Positions 1 through 9,191 are shown, counted from the stretch's first letter. The stretch is DNA of 64,000 nt from Burkholderia arboris (GCF_902499125.1 NZ_CABVPX010000018.1:106396-170395), one strand, 5' to 3'. The notes: generated from the sequence alone by a model not told the origin. Made by a program: numbers and translations.

Positions 1-29
1 TGCAGGTGGGCGATGGCGTAGGCGGTCAC
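1..29 (-). CDS. 5' end of a DUF1330-like protein (partial)
   Basis: Only the first nine or so codons lie in the window; the rest is beyond the left edge. The minus strand reads V-T-A-Y-A-I-A-H-L, the usual opening of DUF1330 dimeric alpha/beta-barrel proteins. I chose the GTG at 27-29 because an AGGAG lies six bases upstream of it. An in-frame ATG at 72-74 has no such site. Function is unknown for the family and nothing more can be seen here. Confidence 0.45.
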
Positions 30-185
30 GGCGGGCTCCTGGGCGTGCTGCGGTTCGTGAATCGATGGCGCCATGATCGCGGTGTGGGCGGCGCGCGTCG
101 ATTACCTGCGACGTAGGCAAATCCGGACAGTCGTGCCGCAGCGCACTTCAAGCGACCGGCACGCACCGTCGCCGCCCGCGCGTCG

Positions 186-881
186 TCAATGCTTGCGGCA
201 AGCCGGATCGCTGTCGCGCCGTTCGGCGGCATCGCACCAGTCGCTCGGCCGCCACGCGTCGAATGCGACGGCCTTCGCCGCATCGGCGCGCGTGACGCGC
301 ACCGGGTCGGCTTTCAGCGCATCGCCATCCGGGTTCTCGTTGAATCGCCAGTTTCGGAACACTTCGCGATGGAACATCCACGTGCGATGCGCCGCCTCGT
401 AGCGAAACGTCACGCGGTCGCGCCAGTGGTTACGGCCCGCGAATACGCCTTGTTCGACCGTGAACGTGCGAGGCTCGACCGTGAGCGCATTGTCGGCGAC
501 GCCATCGAGATACGGGTCGCCCATGCCGCCTTCGTCGGCTTTCATGATCACGGTGTCGTTGCGCGCCGCGAGCCGGTAGTGCCCGTCCTTGCCCTGCAGG
601 AAGATCAGCAGCGGCCGCGGCGAAGGCGTACTCATCGAATCGCCGGGCTGATGCGCGACGACGACGTACCCGTTGCGGGTGCCGTCGGTCAGTCGCCCCG
701 ACGCGGCATCCAGCGCTTCGTAGCCGGCAGGCAACTGCGCGACGATGTCGGCCGGCAGATCGGGGGTGTCCGGGCAACGGATCGACGAATGGGTGTCGTC
801 GCACGTCGCTGCAAAGGCGCTGCCGATGGCGCACGTCAGCAGCGCGGCGATGAAAAATCCTCGGATACGGGGGATCGTCAT
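186..881 (-). CDS. secreted protein of unknown function
   Basis: The product is 231 residues. A typical Sec signal peptide (basic start, hydrophobic stretch to about residue 24, AFA cleavage site) sends it to the periplasm. The mature part has four cysteines (two near the N-terminus, two in the last 20 residues), which could form disulfides. I do not recognise a family. The start at 881 is chosen because an upstream in-frame ATG at 992 would bury the signal peptide behind 37 disordered residues. It ends about 100 bases from the MerR gene on the same strand. Confidence 0.7.
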   Translation of the reverse strand: MTIPRIRGFFIAALLTCAIGSAFAATCDDTHSSIRCPDTPDLPADIVAQLPAGYEALDAASGRLTDGTRNGYVVVAHQPGDSMSTPSPRPLLIFLQGKDGHYRLAARNDTVIMKADEGGMGDPYLDGVADNALTVEPRTFTVEQGVFAGRNHWRDRVTFRYEAAHRTWMFHREVFRNWRFNENPDGDALKADPVRVTRADAAKAVAFDAWRPSDWCDAAERRDSDPACRKH

Positions 882-988
882 GCGGATAGGGCGGTCATGA
901 GGGGGCGCAGCGGAAGCCGGCGCGCTTGCGTCGACGCGTCTCGCCACAGCGCGGGTTGATCGATCGATGGGGAACGCCGTGCAGTCAG

Positions 989-1447
989 TCACGCCCGCTT
1001 GCGCGCCGGCCGCACGATGGGCGCGGGTTCAAGCGGTTCGCTGGCCTGCTCGCACAGCCGGTCGAGCATCCGTTGCGCGGCGCCCGCGCAATCCTCGCCC
1101 GCCGGCTTGTTCTCGATTTCGTCGATCAGTGTTTCCAGATGCTGCCGGTTCTGTACGAGACGCCGCTCGAGCAGCGCGATTTCGTCGACCTTGTGCCGCA
1201 GCGCGACCAGCAGTTCGTCGCGCGGCCACGCGCCGAGATCGGGCGGCAGCACCGCGCGGATTTCGTCGAGCGCGAAGCCCGCGCGCTGCGCACGATCGAT
1301 GATCGCGAGCCGCGTCAACGCTTCCGGCCCGTATTCCCGGTAGCCGTTCGCCTGGCGGCGGGCCGGTTCGAGCAGGCCGCTCGCTTCGTAGAAGCGGATG
1401 CGGGACGCCGCGAGGCCGCTCGCCTTAGCCAGTTCGCCGATTTTCAT
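989..1447 (-). CDS. MerR family transcriptional regulator
   Basis: This 152-residue regulator begins MKIGELAKASGL, followed by the IRFYEASGLL recognition helix-wing and the NGYRxY motif. These mark the N-terminal winged helix of MerR proteins. Residues 75-115 form the dimerisation coiled coil. There is no conserved cysteine pattern for metal binding in the C-terminus, so an organic or redox signal is more likely than a metal. The ATG at 1447 has GGAG six bases upstream; a TTG four codons earlier is the alternative. It is divergent from the flavin oxidoreductase gene, which it probably controls through the intergenic dyad. Confidence 0.93.
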   Translation of the reverse strand: MKIGELAKASGLAASRIRFYEASGLLEPARRQANGYREYGPEALTRLAIIDRAQRAGFALDEIRAVLPPDLGAWPRDELLVALRHKVDEIALLERRLVQNRQHLETLIDEIENKPAGEDCAGAAQRMLDRLCEQASEPLEPAPIVRPARKRA

Positions 1448-1465
1448 GATGTGCTCCAAAAGGGC

Positions 1466-1496
1466 TTGACCTTAAAGTTGACTTTAAAGTTATCGT
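1466..1496 (+). promoter_or_regulatory. MerR-type promoter and operator for the flavin oxidoreductase
   Basis: A -35 TTGACC (1466-1471) and a -10-like TATCGT (1491-1496) are separated by 19 bases, the long spacer typical of MerR-activated promoters. Within it lies a dyad ACCTTAAAGT-TG-ACTTTAAAGT (1469-1490) with nine of ten arm positions matching. Each arm is itself nearly palindromic. It lies between the divergent MerR and reductase genes. The assignment to this MerR protein is inference from position and architecture. Confidence 0.75.
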
Positions 1497-1524
1497 TGGG
1501 CATCGTCAATCGAGGAAGTCCACC

Positions 1525-2769
1525 ATGAATCTGTTTGCGCCGCTGACACTGCCCAACGGGGCGGTGATTCCGAACCGTCTGGCCAAGGCCGCGATGGAAG
1601 AGAACATGGCCGATGCGGACCACGCACCGTCCGACGCGTTGCTGCGCCTGTACCAGGCGTGGGCCGACGGCCAGGTCGGCCTGATCCTGACCGGCAACGT
1701 GATGGTGGACGGCCGTGCGATGACGGGGCCGAACGGCGTCGTGCTCGAAAACGACGCGCAGCTCGACCGCTTCCGCCGCTGGGCGCAAATCGCCCGCTCG
1801 GGCGGCGCGCACGTATGGATGCAGATCAACCATCCGGGGCGCCAGATGCAGGCCGCGCTCGGCCAGACGACGCTCGCGCCGTCGGCCGTGCCGCTCGCGC
1901 TCGGCGCGCTGTCGAAGCAGTTCCCGGTGCCGAAGGAGATGACGGAAGCCGATATTCGCGACGTGCAGCAGCGCTTTGTGCGCGCCGCGCAACTCGCGGA
2001 GCAAAGCGGCTTCACCGGTGTGCAGGTGCACGCGGCGCACGGCTATCTGCTGAGCCAGTTCCTGTCGCCGCTGACGAACCGCCGGCAGGACCGGTGGGGC
2101 GGCAGCGTCGAGAATCGCGCGCGCCTGCTGCTCGATATCGTGAAGGCGGTGCGTGCAACGGTGTCGCCGGAATTCGTCGTTGCGGTGAAGCTGAACTCGG
2201 CCGATTTCCAGCGCGGCGGCTTCAGCGCGGACGACGCGAAGCGTGTGGTCGAGCTGCTGAATCCGCTCGGCGTCGATCTCGTCGAGCTGTCGGGCGGCAG
2301 CTATGAAGTGCCGGCGATGCAGGGCGAAGCCCGCGACGGGCGCACGCTGGCGCGTGAAGCCTATTTCCTCGAATTCGCACGCGACATCACGGCCGTCGCG
2401 CGGATGCCGCTGATGGTCACGGGCGGGATCCGGCGTCGTGCGGTCGCCGAGCAGGTCGTGAACAGCGGCGTGGCGATGGTCGGCATCGCGACCGCGCTGT
2501 CGATCGACCCGAACCTGCCGCGCGACTGGCGCGCGGGCAAGGACAGCGCACCGGTGCTGCAGCCGATCCGCTGGAAGAACAAGGCGCTGGGCGCGCTGGC
2601 CAACATGGCCGTCGTCAAGTTCCAGCTCACGCGGCTCAGCGAAGGGCGGCGTACGCACCCGCAGGTGTCGCCGCTGCGTGCGCTGGTGCGGCAGCAACTG
2701 GTCGCGCAGTGCCAGACGCGCCGCTACCGGAAGTGGATGGCGGGGCGTGCGGCGGGCACGGGGGCGTGA
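1525..2769 (+). CDS. NADH:flavin oxidoreductase, old yellow enzyme family
   Basis: The 414-residue protein is an FMN-binding TIM barrel of the old yellow enzyme / 2,4-dienoyl-CoA reductase family. Visible motifs are the N-terminal LTLPNGAVIPNRLAKAAM, the QINHPGRQ strand, HAAHGYLLSQFLSP with the DRWGGSxENRxR signature near 185-200, and the phosphate-binding VTGG near 300. It lacks the C-terminal iron-sulfur and NAD domains of the long dienoyl-CoA reductases, so it is a single-domain reductase of activated alkenes. The substrate cannot be told. It probably responds to electrophiles through the divergent MerR regulator. Confidence 0.92.
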   Translation: MNLFAPLTLPNGAVIPNRLAKAAMEENMADADHAPSDALLRLYQAWADGQVGLILTGNVMVDGRAMTGPNGVVLENDAQLDRFRRWAQIARSGGAHVWMQINHPGRQMQAALGQTTLAPSAVPLALGALSKQFPVPKEMTEADIRDVQQRFVRAAQLAEQSGFTGVQVHAAHGYLLSQFLSPLTNRRQDRWGGSVENRARLLLDIVKAVRATVSPEFVVAVKLNSADFQRGGFSADDAKRVVELLNPLGVDLVELSGGSYEVPAMQGEARDGRTLAREAYFLEFARDITAVARMPLMVTGGIRRRAVAEQVVNSGVAMVGIATALSIDPNLPRDWRAGKDSAPVLQPIRWKNKALGALANMAVVKFQLTRLSEGRRTHPQVSPLRALVRQQLVAQCQTRRYRKWMAGRAAGTGA

Positions 2770-2863
2770 GGCACGAAGGCGGGGTGGCAGCGGCGATGCC
2801 GGAGACCGACCGGCACGCCGCCGCGCCCGTGCCGGCCGGCACGTTGTGCGGCGGCATGCGCCG

Positions 2864-4981
2864 TCAGAACCGGTAGTTCGCCAGCACTTCGAACCGCCGG
2901 TCGTTGCCGAGCAGGTACTGCGTCTCGTTGTAGTACGCGGATTGCACGTAGCGGCGGTTGAACACGTTGTACGCGCGTGCGGTGATCGTCGTGTCCTTGC
3001 GCGGCTTCCACGCGAGGCCGAGGTCGACGGTCGTGTACGACGGCATCACGAGCTGGTTCGCGGTGTCGGCGAAGCGCTTGCCGACGTACTTGACGCCCGC
3101 GATGCCCGTCCAGTCCGGCGCGAAGCGCCAGCTCACCCACAGGTTCGCGAGCCGCTGCGGCACCGACACCGGCACGTTGCCCGCGCGCGACACCGTCGTG
3201 CCGCCGGACGACTGCTGGAAGTCGTCGTACTTCGCGCGCAGGATCGACACGTTCGCGTCGACGCGCCAGTCCTTCGCGATCTCCGCACCGACCGTCGCCT
3301 CGAGCCCGCGCGACGATTGCTGGCCGACCTGGATCGACTGGTTCGGGTTCACCGGGTCGGCCGTCAGCAGGTTGCTCTTGACGATCCGGTACGCGGCGAG
3401 CGTCCATTCCGCCTTGCCGTCGAGGAACGACTGCTTCACGCCGATCTCGATCTGCTTGCCGGTCGCGAGCGTGAAGTTCGCCTTCGACGCATTCAGCGAC
3501 AGCAGCGAGCTGACCGGATCGGCCGATACCGAGTACTGGCCATACACGGCGAGACCGGGCCGCACGTCGTACACGGTGCCGATGCGCCAGCCGGTGTTCG
3601 CGAACACCTTCGTGAACGCGCCGCCGTTCACGAGATCGTCGCGGTTCACGCTCGCGTGGTCGTAGCGCAACCCGCCGATCACCGACCAGCGCGGCGTGAT
3701 CTCGAGCCGGTTCTCCGCGAACAGCGCGTACTGGTTCGACTGGCTGCGGTACTTCGGAACGGTGCCGGCCGTGTTGATGAAACTGCCCGGGTCGAAATTG
3801 AACGGATCGACCGTCGACGTGCCCGAGTACGGCGAGTTGTTGTCGTGCTGGAACGTCGTGTGGTTGAACTCGAAGCCGGTCGAGAACGTGTTGCGCATGC
3901 CGAGCAGCGCGCTGCTGACCGTGGCCGTCGTCACGTTGCCGTACTGTTCCTGGTCGTGGAAGATTTCCGTGTAGCTGCTGCGCCGGACCTGCGCGCTCGA
4001 CGGCAGGTACGTGTAGTACTCGGCATCCTTCCAGTGACGGTTGCTCTTCATCCGGTACAGCGTGGTCGTCACGTTCAGGTTGTCGCTCGGCTGCCAGTTC
4101 GCCGATACGGTGGCCCAGCTGTCGCGAAACGCGATGTCGCTGTCGCCGACGTTGTAGTTCTTCTTGTCGAGTGCCCGATCGCGCGCGCCGTTCACGAGCG
4201 GCACGCCGAAATACTGCATCGGGTGCATGAAGCCTTGCGCGTACGACGCCGTGACGGTCAGGTCCGGCGTCACGTCGTAGCGCAGCGCGCCGGAGATCGA
4301 CAGGTTGCGCGAGTCGCCGCGGTCGACCCAGTTCGACGAGCGGTTGCCGCTGATGTCGAAGCGGTACGACAGCTTGTCGTTGAGCGCGCCGCCGCTGCCG
4401 AACGCCGCCCGCGCCGTGCCCTCGGTGCCGCCGCCGACCTGCAGCTCGTTGCGGATCGGCGTGCGCGTCGGCTTCTTCGGCACGATGTTGACCACGCCGC
4501 CGATCGCGCCTTCGCCGTAGATCACCGACGCGGGGCCGCGCAGCACGTCGATATGGTCGACCGACCACGTGTCGAACGGGAACGTGACGCCGATCGCGCC
4601 GTACGGGCGTACGCCGTCGTAGAGCTGCGTGACCGACGATGCGCCGACGAAGCCGCGCGCACTCAGCTCCGAATTGCCGTTGCCGGGATGCGGCGACGCA
4701 CTGATGCCGGCGGCGCGGCTCACCGCGTCGATGATCGAACTGTCGCCGCGCGTGTCGAGCGTCGCGCGGTTGATCTGCTCGACGCTCGCGGGCGTTTCGA
4801 GCGACGACAGCCCGAGATGGCTGCCGGTGTCGAGCGGCTGCGTGAGCGCGGGTGCCTTCTGCGCGTCGACGCGGATCGGGGCGAGCGTGGCGCCGGTGCG
4901 GTCGACGCCGCTTTCCTGTGCCTGCCCGGCCGGAGAAAAGGCCGCGAGCACGGCGGCGGGCAGCATCAATCTGAACTTCAT
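2864..4981 (-). CDS. TonB-dependent outer-membrane receptor
   Basis: The 705-residue product has a Sec signal peptide (cut near AGQAQ) and a plug domain at about 50-180 with LSARGF, IDVLRGPASVIYGEGAIGGVVN and VPKKP. A 22-stranded barrel follows and ends in aromatic YRF, the signal for outer-membrane insertion. It imports a metal chelate using TonB energy. The start at 4981 is fixed by the signal peptide; the reading frame is open far upstream only as a shadow of the PepSY gene. It lies 41 bases downstream of the PepSY gene, probably in one operon. No Fur box was found close by, so the ligand is uncertain. Confidence 0.92.
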   Translation of the reverse strand: MKFRLMLPAAVLAAFSPAGQAQESGVDRTGATLAPIRVDAQKAPALTQPLDTGSHLGLSSLETPASVEQINRATLDTRGDSSIIDAVSRAAGISASPHPGNGNSELSARGFVGASSVTQLYDGVRPYGAIGVTFPFDTWSVDHIDVLRGPASVIYGEGAIGGVVNIVPKKPTRTPIRNELQVGGGTEGTARAAFGSGGALNDKLSYRFDISGNRSSNWVDRGDSRNLSISGALRYDVTPDLTVTASYAQGFMHPMQYFGVPLVNGARDRALDKKNYNVGDSDIAFRDSWATVSANWQPSDNLNVTTTLYRMKSNRHWKDAEYYTYLPSSAQVRRSSYTEIFHDQEQYGNVTTATVSSALLGMRNTFSTGFEFNHTTFQHDNNSPYSGTSTVDPFNFDPGSFINTAGTVPKYRSQSNQYALFAENRLEITPRWSVIGGLRYDHASVNRDDLVNGGAFTKVFANTGWRIGTVYDVRPGLAVYGQYSVSADPVSSLLSLNASKANFTLATGKQIEIGVKQSFLDGKAEWTLAAYRIVKSNLLTADPVNPNQSIQVGQQSSRGLEATVGAEIAKDWRVDANVSILRAKYDDFQQSSGGTTVSRAGNVPVSVPQRLANLWVSWRFAPDWTGIAGVKYVGKRFADTANQLVMPSYTTVDLGLAWKPRKDTTITARAYNVFNRRYVQSAYYNETQYLLGNDRRFEVLANYRF

Positions 4982-5022
4982 CGTTTCGGTTTCCTTCGAA
5001 TGGGTGGAAGCGCTTGCGTCGA

Positions 5023-6492
5023 TTACGCTGCCGCGCGCGTCGCGCGGCCGAACAGCAGCCGGTCGAGCAACCAGACCGCGACGATCGTGATTCCCATCAG
5101 CGGGAAGACGATGCCGAGCAGCACGAGCCCGGCGATCCAGCCGCGCATCGGCGGCGTGCCGCGTTCGCGCGACGGTGCGCCCAGCTTTCCGGCCGGGCGG
5201 CGCTTCCACCACATCACGGTGCCCGTGACGGCCATCGCGGCCAGCCCGAGCGACAACACTGCGCAAATGATCTGGTTCGCGAGCCCGAAGTAACGGCCCA
5301 TGTGCAGCGACGTGCCGTACGAAACGGCCTGCGATACCGCGCCGTAGTCGTCGTAGCGGATGTCTTTCAATACCGCGCCGCTGTACTGGTCGACGTAGAT
5401 CGTGCGTTCCGCTTTCGGGTCGGCCGGGAAGTACGACGCGGTGAACACGCCGTCCGCGCCGGACGGCAGCGCGAGCGTGTAGCCGCTCGTCACGCCCAGG
5501 CCGGCGACGGTCGCGATCGCGCGGGCCAGCGGCAACGGTGCGGGGGTCGGCGCCGACGGCGATTGCGGAACGGGCACGTTGCCGACCGCCCACGGCGTTT
5601 GCGGCAATGGCAGGTCGTCCATCACCATCCCCGGCATCGAATCGCCCGAATCGTGGTGATGGCCGGACGGTGCGGCGGCGTGCGCCGGCGCCTGCCCGGG
5701 CGTCGTGGCGGTGCCCGGTCGCGTCGAGCGCACCGATGAGCCGCCCCATGCGCCTTCCGGCGCGCCGAGGTTCACGGTCGCGGCGAGCGCCTTGAAGTTC
5801 TTGCCCCACGAGCCCGACCACGGCAGCCCCGTCAGGATGAACGCGACCGTGCCGGCCGCGAGCCAGATACCGGCTGTCGCGTGGAGGCTTTTCCACAGCG
5901 GCCGGCCGCGCAGCGACAGGTCGGGCCGCAGTGCGCGCCCGACGCGCTCGGCGCCGCGCGGCCACCACAGCGCGATGCCGGTGCCGATCATGACGAAGGT
6001 CCAGCAGGCGGCAAGCTCCATCAGCAGCTCGCCCGTCTTGCCGAGCAGCAGCTTGCGATGCAGCATCCGGTCGACCTGCATGAAGCGGTTGTCGACGCTC
6101 AGCGTGCCGAGCACGCCGCCGTCGTACGGGTTCACGTACACGCTCTCGCGGCTGCCGTCGCGCAGCCGGAAACCATACTCGGCGCTGCGGTCCGGCGCGG
6201 TGGACACTTGCACGGACACCGGCGTTGCACCGGCCGGCATCGCGGTGCGTGCGCGTGCGAGCAGCGTGTCGGCGTCGAGCCGCGGCGTCGCGCGCGGTTC
6301 GACGATCAGCCGGTGCGGATAGAGCAGCGGCTCGATCTGCGGCTGGAAGCAATAGAGCGTGCCCGTGATCGCGAGGATCACGAGGAACGGCATCACGAAC
6401 AGGCCGGCATAGAAGTGCCAGCGCCAGAGCGTCCGGTAACCGGCGCTTGCGGAACGGGTGGGCGAGATTGCCCGATCGACGGTCGTCGACAT
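5023..6492 (-). CDS. PepSY-associated membrane protein with a His/Met-rich loop
   Basis: The 489-residue protein has the PepSY_TM architecture: four membrane spans near residues 25-47, 155-177, 205-225 and about 405-430, plus a final C-terminal span. Periplasmic PepSY regions lie between spans. Family members sit beside TonB receptors and help reduce or move metal chelates across the inner membrane. Unusually, the large periplasmic loop contains HHH (278-280) followed by MPGMVM (286-291), a composition typical of copper ligands. It is in line with the receptor gene downstream and the DUF2946-like gene upstream. Confidence 0.9.
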   Translation of the reverse strand: MSTTVDRAISPTRSASAGYRTLWRWHFYAGLFVMPFLVILAITGTLYCFQPQIEPLLYPHRLIVEPRATPRLDADTLLARARTAMPAGATPVSVQVSTAPDRSAEYGFRLRDGSRESVYVNPYDGGVLGTLSVDNRFMQVDRMLHRKLLLGKTGELLMELAACWTFVMIGTGIALWWPRGAERVGRALRPDLSLRGRPLWKSLHATAGIWLAAGTVAFILTGLPWSGSWGKNFKALAATVNLGAPEGAWGGSSVRSTRPGTATTPGQAPAHAAAPSGHHHDSGDSMPGMVMDDLPLPQTPWAVGNVPVPQSPSAPTPAPLPLARAIATVAGLGVTSGYTLALPSGADGVFTASYFPADPKAERTIYVDQYSGAVLKDIRYDDYGAVSQAVSYGTSLHMGRYFGLANQIICAVLSLGLAAMAVTGTVMWWKRRPAGKLGAPSRERGTPPMRGWIAGLVLLGIVFPLMGITIVAVWLLDRLLFGRATRAAA

Positions 6493-6734
6493 GGTGTCAG
6501 CTCCTCGTGAGCGTCGAGCGGCGGGGCCGGCGCGGGCCCGCTGCCGTCAACGTGCGTCGCACCCGCATGCGCGCAGGGGCGCAACGGGCGGCGCGGCGTC
6601 ATGCGCAAGCGATGCGCAACGCGGCGCCGCCCGCGCGATGCGGGCATGCGGATGAACGCGTGAATCAGGTCGTGTGAAACGAACGGCGTGAAGGCGCATG
6701 CACATTGACGTGCACGCGCCGCAAGGCGGAACGT

Positions 6735-7220
6735 TCAGCAGAACAGAGGAGGTGCGCGGGAGGGCGGGCGATCGTCGAATATCGATCGCACGAAAGGGAT
6801 ACTGTCGAAATGAATGCGGAACCGTCGCGGCGCCGCGGCGGGAAACAGCAGCACCAGCAGCACGAACGACGCGAGTGCGGTGAATAGCGCTGCACCGAAG
6901 GCGCAGAGGCTGTCGCCGTTTCCGGAGGATGCGGCCTTGTCGGCGTGCGCATCATGCTTGAGCGCATCGACGAGCGCCAACGCGTCGTTGGCCGGCGTGA
7001 TCGGCGCGCTCGCATCGAAGCGGGCGGCCAGTGCGGCGCCGGTGACGATCAGCGGGCCGCGGCCCGAACACAGCACCACCGAGCCCGCCTCCGGACCATC
7101 CGGATCGAGCATCACGGCGCCCGACATCAGCGCGCGGGACAGCAGCGTCACGAGGAGGAATCCCCACAGCAGTTGTCGCGCGACGCCTGGCCGGAGCAGG
7201 AAGCGGCGAAGTGCGTTCAT
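6735..7220 (-). CDS. DUF2946-like membrane-associated protein
   Basis: This is a 161-residue protein with an N-terminal hydrophobic segment (about 15-35) and a second span near 110-130. Between them are a VVLCSGRGP motif and a SLCAFG cysteine, spaced as in DUF2946 proteins, with a His/Asp-rich stretch near 90-95. DUF2946 genes are commonly found with TonB receptors and copper-related proteins; the function is unproven. The start at 7220 is preferred over one 16 codons upstream because it places the hydrophobic segment normally. It is the first gene of the minus-strand metal cluster, about 240 bases from the PepSY gene. Confidence 0.7.
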   Translation of the reverse strand: MNALRRFLLRPGVARQLLWGFLLVTLLSRALMSGAVMLDPDGPEAGSVVLCSGRGPLIVTGAALAARFDASAPITPANDALALVDALKHDAHADKAASSGNGDSLCAFGAALFTALASFVLLVLLFPAAAPRRFRIHFDSIPFVRSIFDDRPPSRAPPLFC

Positions 7221-7304
7221 GGCGCGCGATTGTACCTCCGTTTGCGGGGAGGGGCAGTCGGGCAGCACGGGTGGGCGGTCAGGCCCGGCCGAAGCCGGCC
7301 ACGT

Positions 7305-7541
7305 TCAGGGCCGGCGGGGCGTATCGGCGGAACCGGGCGCGATGTCGTGTTCGCCTTCGGCTTCGTCGCCGGCCAGCAGACCGGAGAGATCGGCCGGCGA
7401 CAGTCGCCGCATCGTGCGTTCGACGTCGTGATCGTAGCGGCGATCGTTCGGGTCGAGATGTTTCTGTGCCTTGCGCCCGTACCGCTTCGCGAAGACGCAG
7501 AGTTCGCCGGCCAGTCGCGATGTCCGGTTCGCGATGCTCAT
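7305..7541 (-). CDS. small conserved-looking hypothetical protein
   Basis: A 78-residue acidic/basic soluble protein without a signal peptide or membrane segment. The sequence MSIANRTSRLAGELCVFAKRYGRKAQKHLDPNDRRYDHDVER is amphipathic and strongly helical. I do not recognise a family. It lies between the DUF2946-like gene and another short cytoplasmic gene, all on the minus strand. Composition and codon pattern look coding, but the call rests on these alone. Confidence 0.5.
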   Translation of the reverse strand: MSIANRTSRLAGELCVFAKRYGRKAQKHLDPNDRRYDHDVERTMRRLSPADLSGLLAGDEAEGEHDIAPGSADTPRRP

Positions 7542-7629
7542 GCGGCGAGATTACCGGGCATCCGCGCACATCGGGAATGAGCGGGTTTGCCGCACGTGCC
7601 GCTCGCCGCAGACGATGCGTCGTGCCGGC

Positions 7630-7953
7630 TCAGACCGGATACGCATCGTCGACCTTCAGGTTCGCGAGCCGGAACAGCGTGCGCAGCGTCTGCGGATGAA
7701 TGTCGCGGTGCGCGGCGAGCGACGTCAGCATGAAGTCGAGCACCTTCGCGTAGCGGAGCAGCACGAGGCAGCGTGCGAGATCGGGCGTGTGGCCGCGCAT
7801 GTCTTCGGCGAGATTGACCATTTGCGTCGACAGCGTGCGGGCCATCTCGAGTTCCATCTGCTGTTTTTCGGTCCAGTCGGGCAGCGGCTGTTCGAGCACC
7901 TTCGCGAGAAAGAGCTGGAACGACGGATCGGACGAGTTGGGCAGCGCATTCAT
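7630..7953 (-). CDS. hypothetical cytoplasmic protein
   Basis: A 107-residue, largely helical protein with no signal peptide. It contains DWTEKQQMELEMARTLSTQMVNLAEDM and a hydrophobic LVLLRYAKVLDFMLTSL helix. No catalytic motif or known family is recognised. The start ATG at 7953 gives a normal amino-acid composition throughout. It may be a small helical-bundle regulator or adaptor, but this is a guess. Confidence 0.62.
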   Translation of the reverse strand: MNALPNSSDPSFQLFLAKVLEQPLPDWTEKQQMELEMARTLSTQMVNLAEDMRGHTPDLARCLVLLRYAKVLDFMLTSLAAHRDIHPQTLRTLFRLANLKVDDAYPV

Positions 7954-8546
7954 GAAGGGCCTCGTTGCATGTGCGGATCGTTCGGGCGGGTTCTTGGACG
8001 CGCCCGAGGGGGGATTCCTGTCCGCGCGATGACCGGCGCGGCTTTTACCCGAATGGAATGCAGATTCCGTACCAGCGTCGTCAGACGATTGTTGAGTAAT
8101 GTTGAGCAGTGATACGGCGCGGGTCGGCGAGTCCCGCCGGGACTGGATTGCGCAGTCGGTCGAGAAAGGTGTCTACGGACGGGAGGGCCGGGGCGTCGGG
8201 TGCCCGACGCGGCCCGACGAGGCGAAATGCTTCACGGATGTAACGTAACGCCGGCATCGGACGCGTCGTGCGTTTCTGCCGACGAACGGCCGGAACGACG
8301 CGTGCAGCGCGGTCTGGCCACGTCTGCCGTACGTTCGGCGGCGGAAGGCGGCGGCACGGGACGACTGCCGTTGCATCGCGGGAACCGGCGGCGAATGCGC
8401 CGGTTGTTTCAAAACAGAGACACGCTTGCGCGGGGCGACCTGGTTGCACGGCCGCTGAACTGGCCCAGCGAATTGCTGGCCAACTGTTCATGGGCAGACG
8501 GCGTGCGTTTGCCAACAATCTCCGGATCATCCCTGCGAGGTTCGAC
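7954..8546. other. 593-base gap with no convincing gene
   Basis: The gap separates the hypothetical gene ending at 7953 from the LysE-type gene. Frames are open on both strands here, but their translations are Arg/Pro-rich and lack family motifs. A short tandem GTTGAGTAATGTTGAGCA occurs near 8091-8108. A minus-strand stretch ending near 8081 (LPSVDTFLDRLRNPVPAGLADP) reads more protein-like than the rest and might be the tail of a decayed gene. I see no terminator or RNA. Confidence 0.4.
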
Positions 8547-9191
8547 ATGAGCGTCCCCACCTTCTTCTCGGCCAACCTGCTGCTGGCGTACACGGCGTAT
8601 TTCATCGGCACGGCCAGCCCGGGGCCGAGCAATCTGGCAATCATGTCGGTCGCCGCGAACCAGGGCCGCAAAGCGGCGCTCGCGTTCGCGCTCGGTGTGA
8701 TCTCCGGGTCGATGTTCTGGGCGACGGTGGCCGCGCTTGGCGTGTCGGCCGCGCTGCTCGCGTGGTCGAAGCTGCTGGTCGCGATCAAGGTCTTCGGCGG
8801 GCTGTACCTGTTGTGGCTCGCGTTCAAGTCGGGGCGCACGGCGCTGTCGGGGCCGGCGGCGGCATCGGCGAACGCGGCGAGCGAGCTGCGGCTGTCGCGC
8901 TTCTACGTGCGCGGCGCGATGCTGCATTTGACCAATCCGAAGGCGATCCTCGTATGGGTGTCGATCGTCGCGCTGTCGTCGAACGGTGCGGGCGCGTCGC
9001 ACGGCGCCGTCGTGCCGGGCTGCCTCGCGATCGGCTGCGTGGTGTTCGGCGGCTATGCGCTCGTGTTCTCGATGGACGGTGCGCGCCGGTTGTACGTGCG
9101 CGGCCGCCGCGCGATGGAGGCGTGTCTGGCCGTCGTGTTCGGCGTGGCGGGGATCAGGCTGCTGGTGACCAACGTCCAGGGCGTACGATAG
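8547..9191 (+). CDS. LysE/RhtB family amino-acid exporter
   Basis: The 214-residue inner-membrane protein has about six hydrophobic segments and the N-terminal LysE signature TASPGPSNLAIMSVAANQGRKAALAFALGVISG (about 15-50). The inner helix has LTNPKAILVWVSIVAL. The family exports amino acids such as threonine, homoserine or leucine; the substrate here is unknown. The start at 8547 follows a GAGG and begins directly at the first membrane helix. No divergent regulator is seen, unlike many lysE loci. Confidence 0.9.
   Translation: MSVPTFFSANLLLAYTAYFIGTASPGPSNLAIMSVAANQGRKAALAFALGVISGSMFWATVAALGVSAALLAWSKLLVAIKVFGGLYLLWLAFKSGRTALSGPAAASANAASELRLSRFYVRGAMLHLTNPKAILVWVSIVALSSNGAGASHGAVVPGCLAIGCVVFGGYALVFSMDGARRLYVRGRRAMEACLAVVFGVAGIRLLVTNVQGVR

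Noticed and set aside
2678..5293. Plus-strand open frame of 871 codons opposite the TonB receptor
   Set aside because: Its translation is Arg/Val/His-rich with no motif; it mirrors the receptor's GC-rich third positions on the other strand.
4982..6352. Extension of the receptor frame upstream to 6352
   Set aside because: It overlaps the PepSY gene in another frame and has Arg-rich composition; the signal peptide fixes the start at 4981.
8081..8839. Minus-strand open frame overlapping the LysE-type gene
   Set aside because: Most of it is antisense to lysE; only its last 30 residues look protein-like, too little to call a gene.
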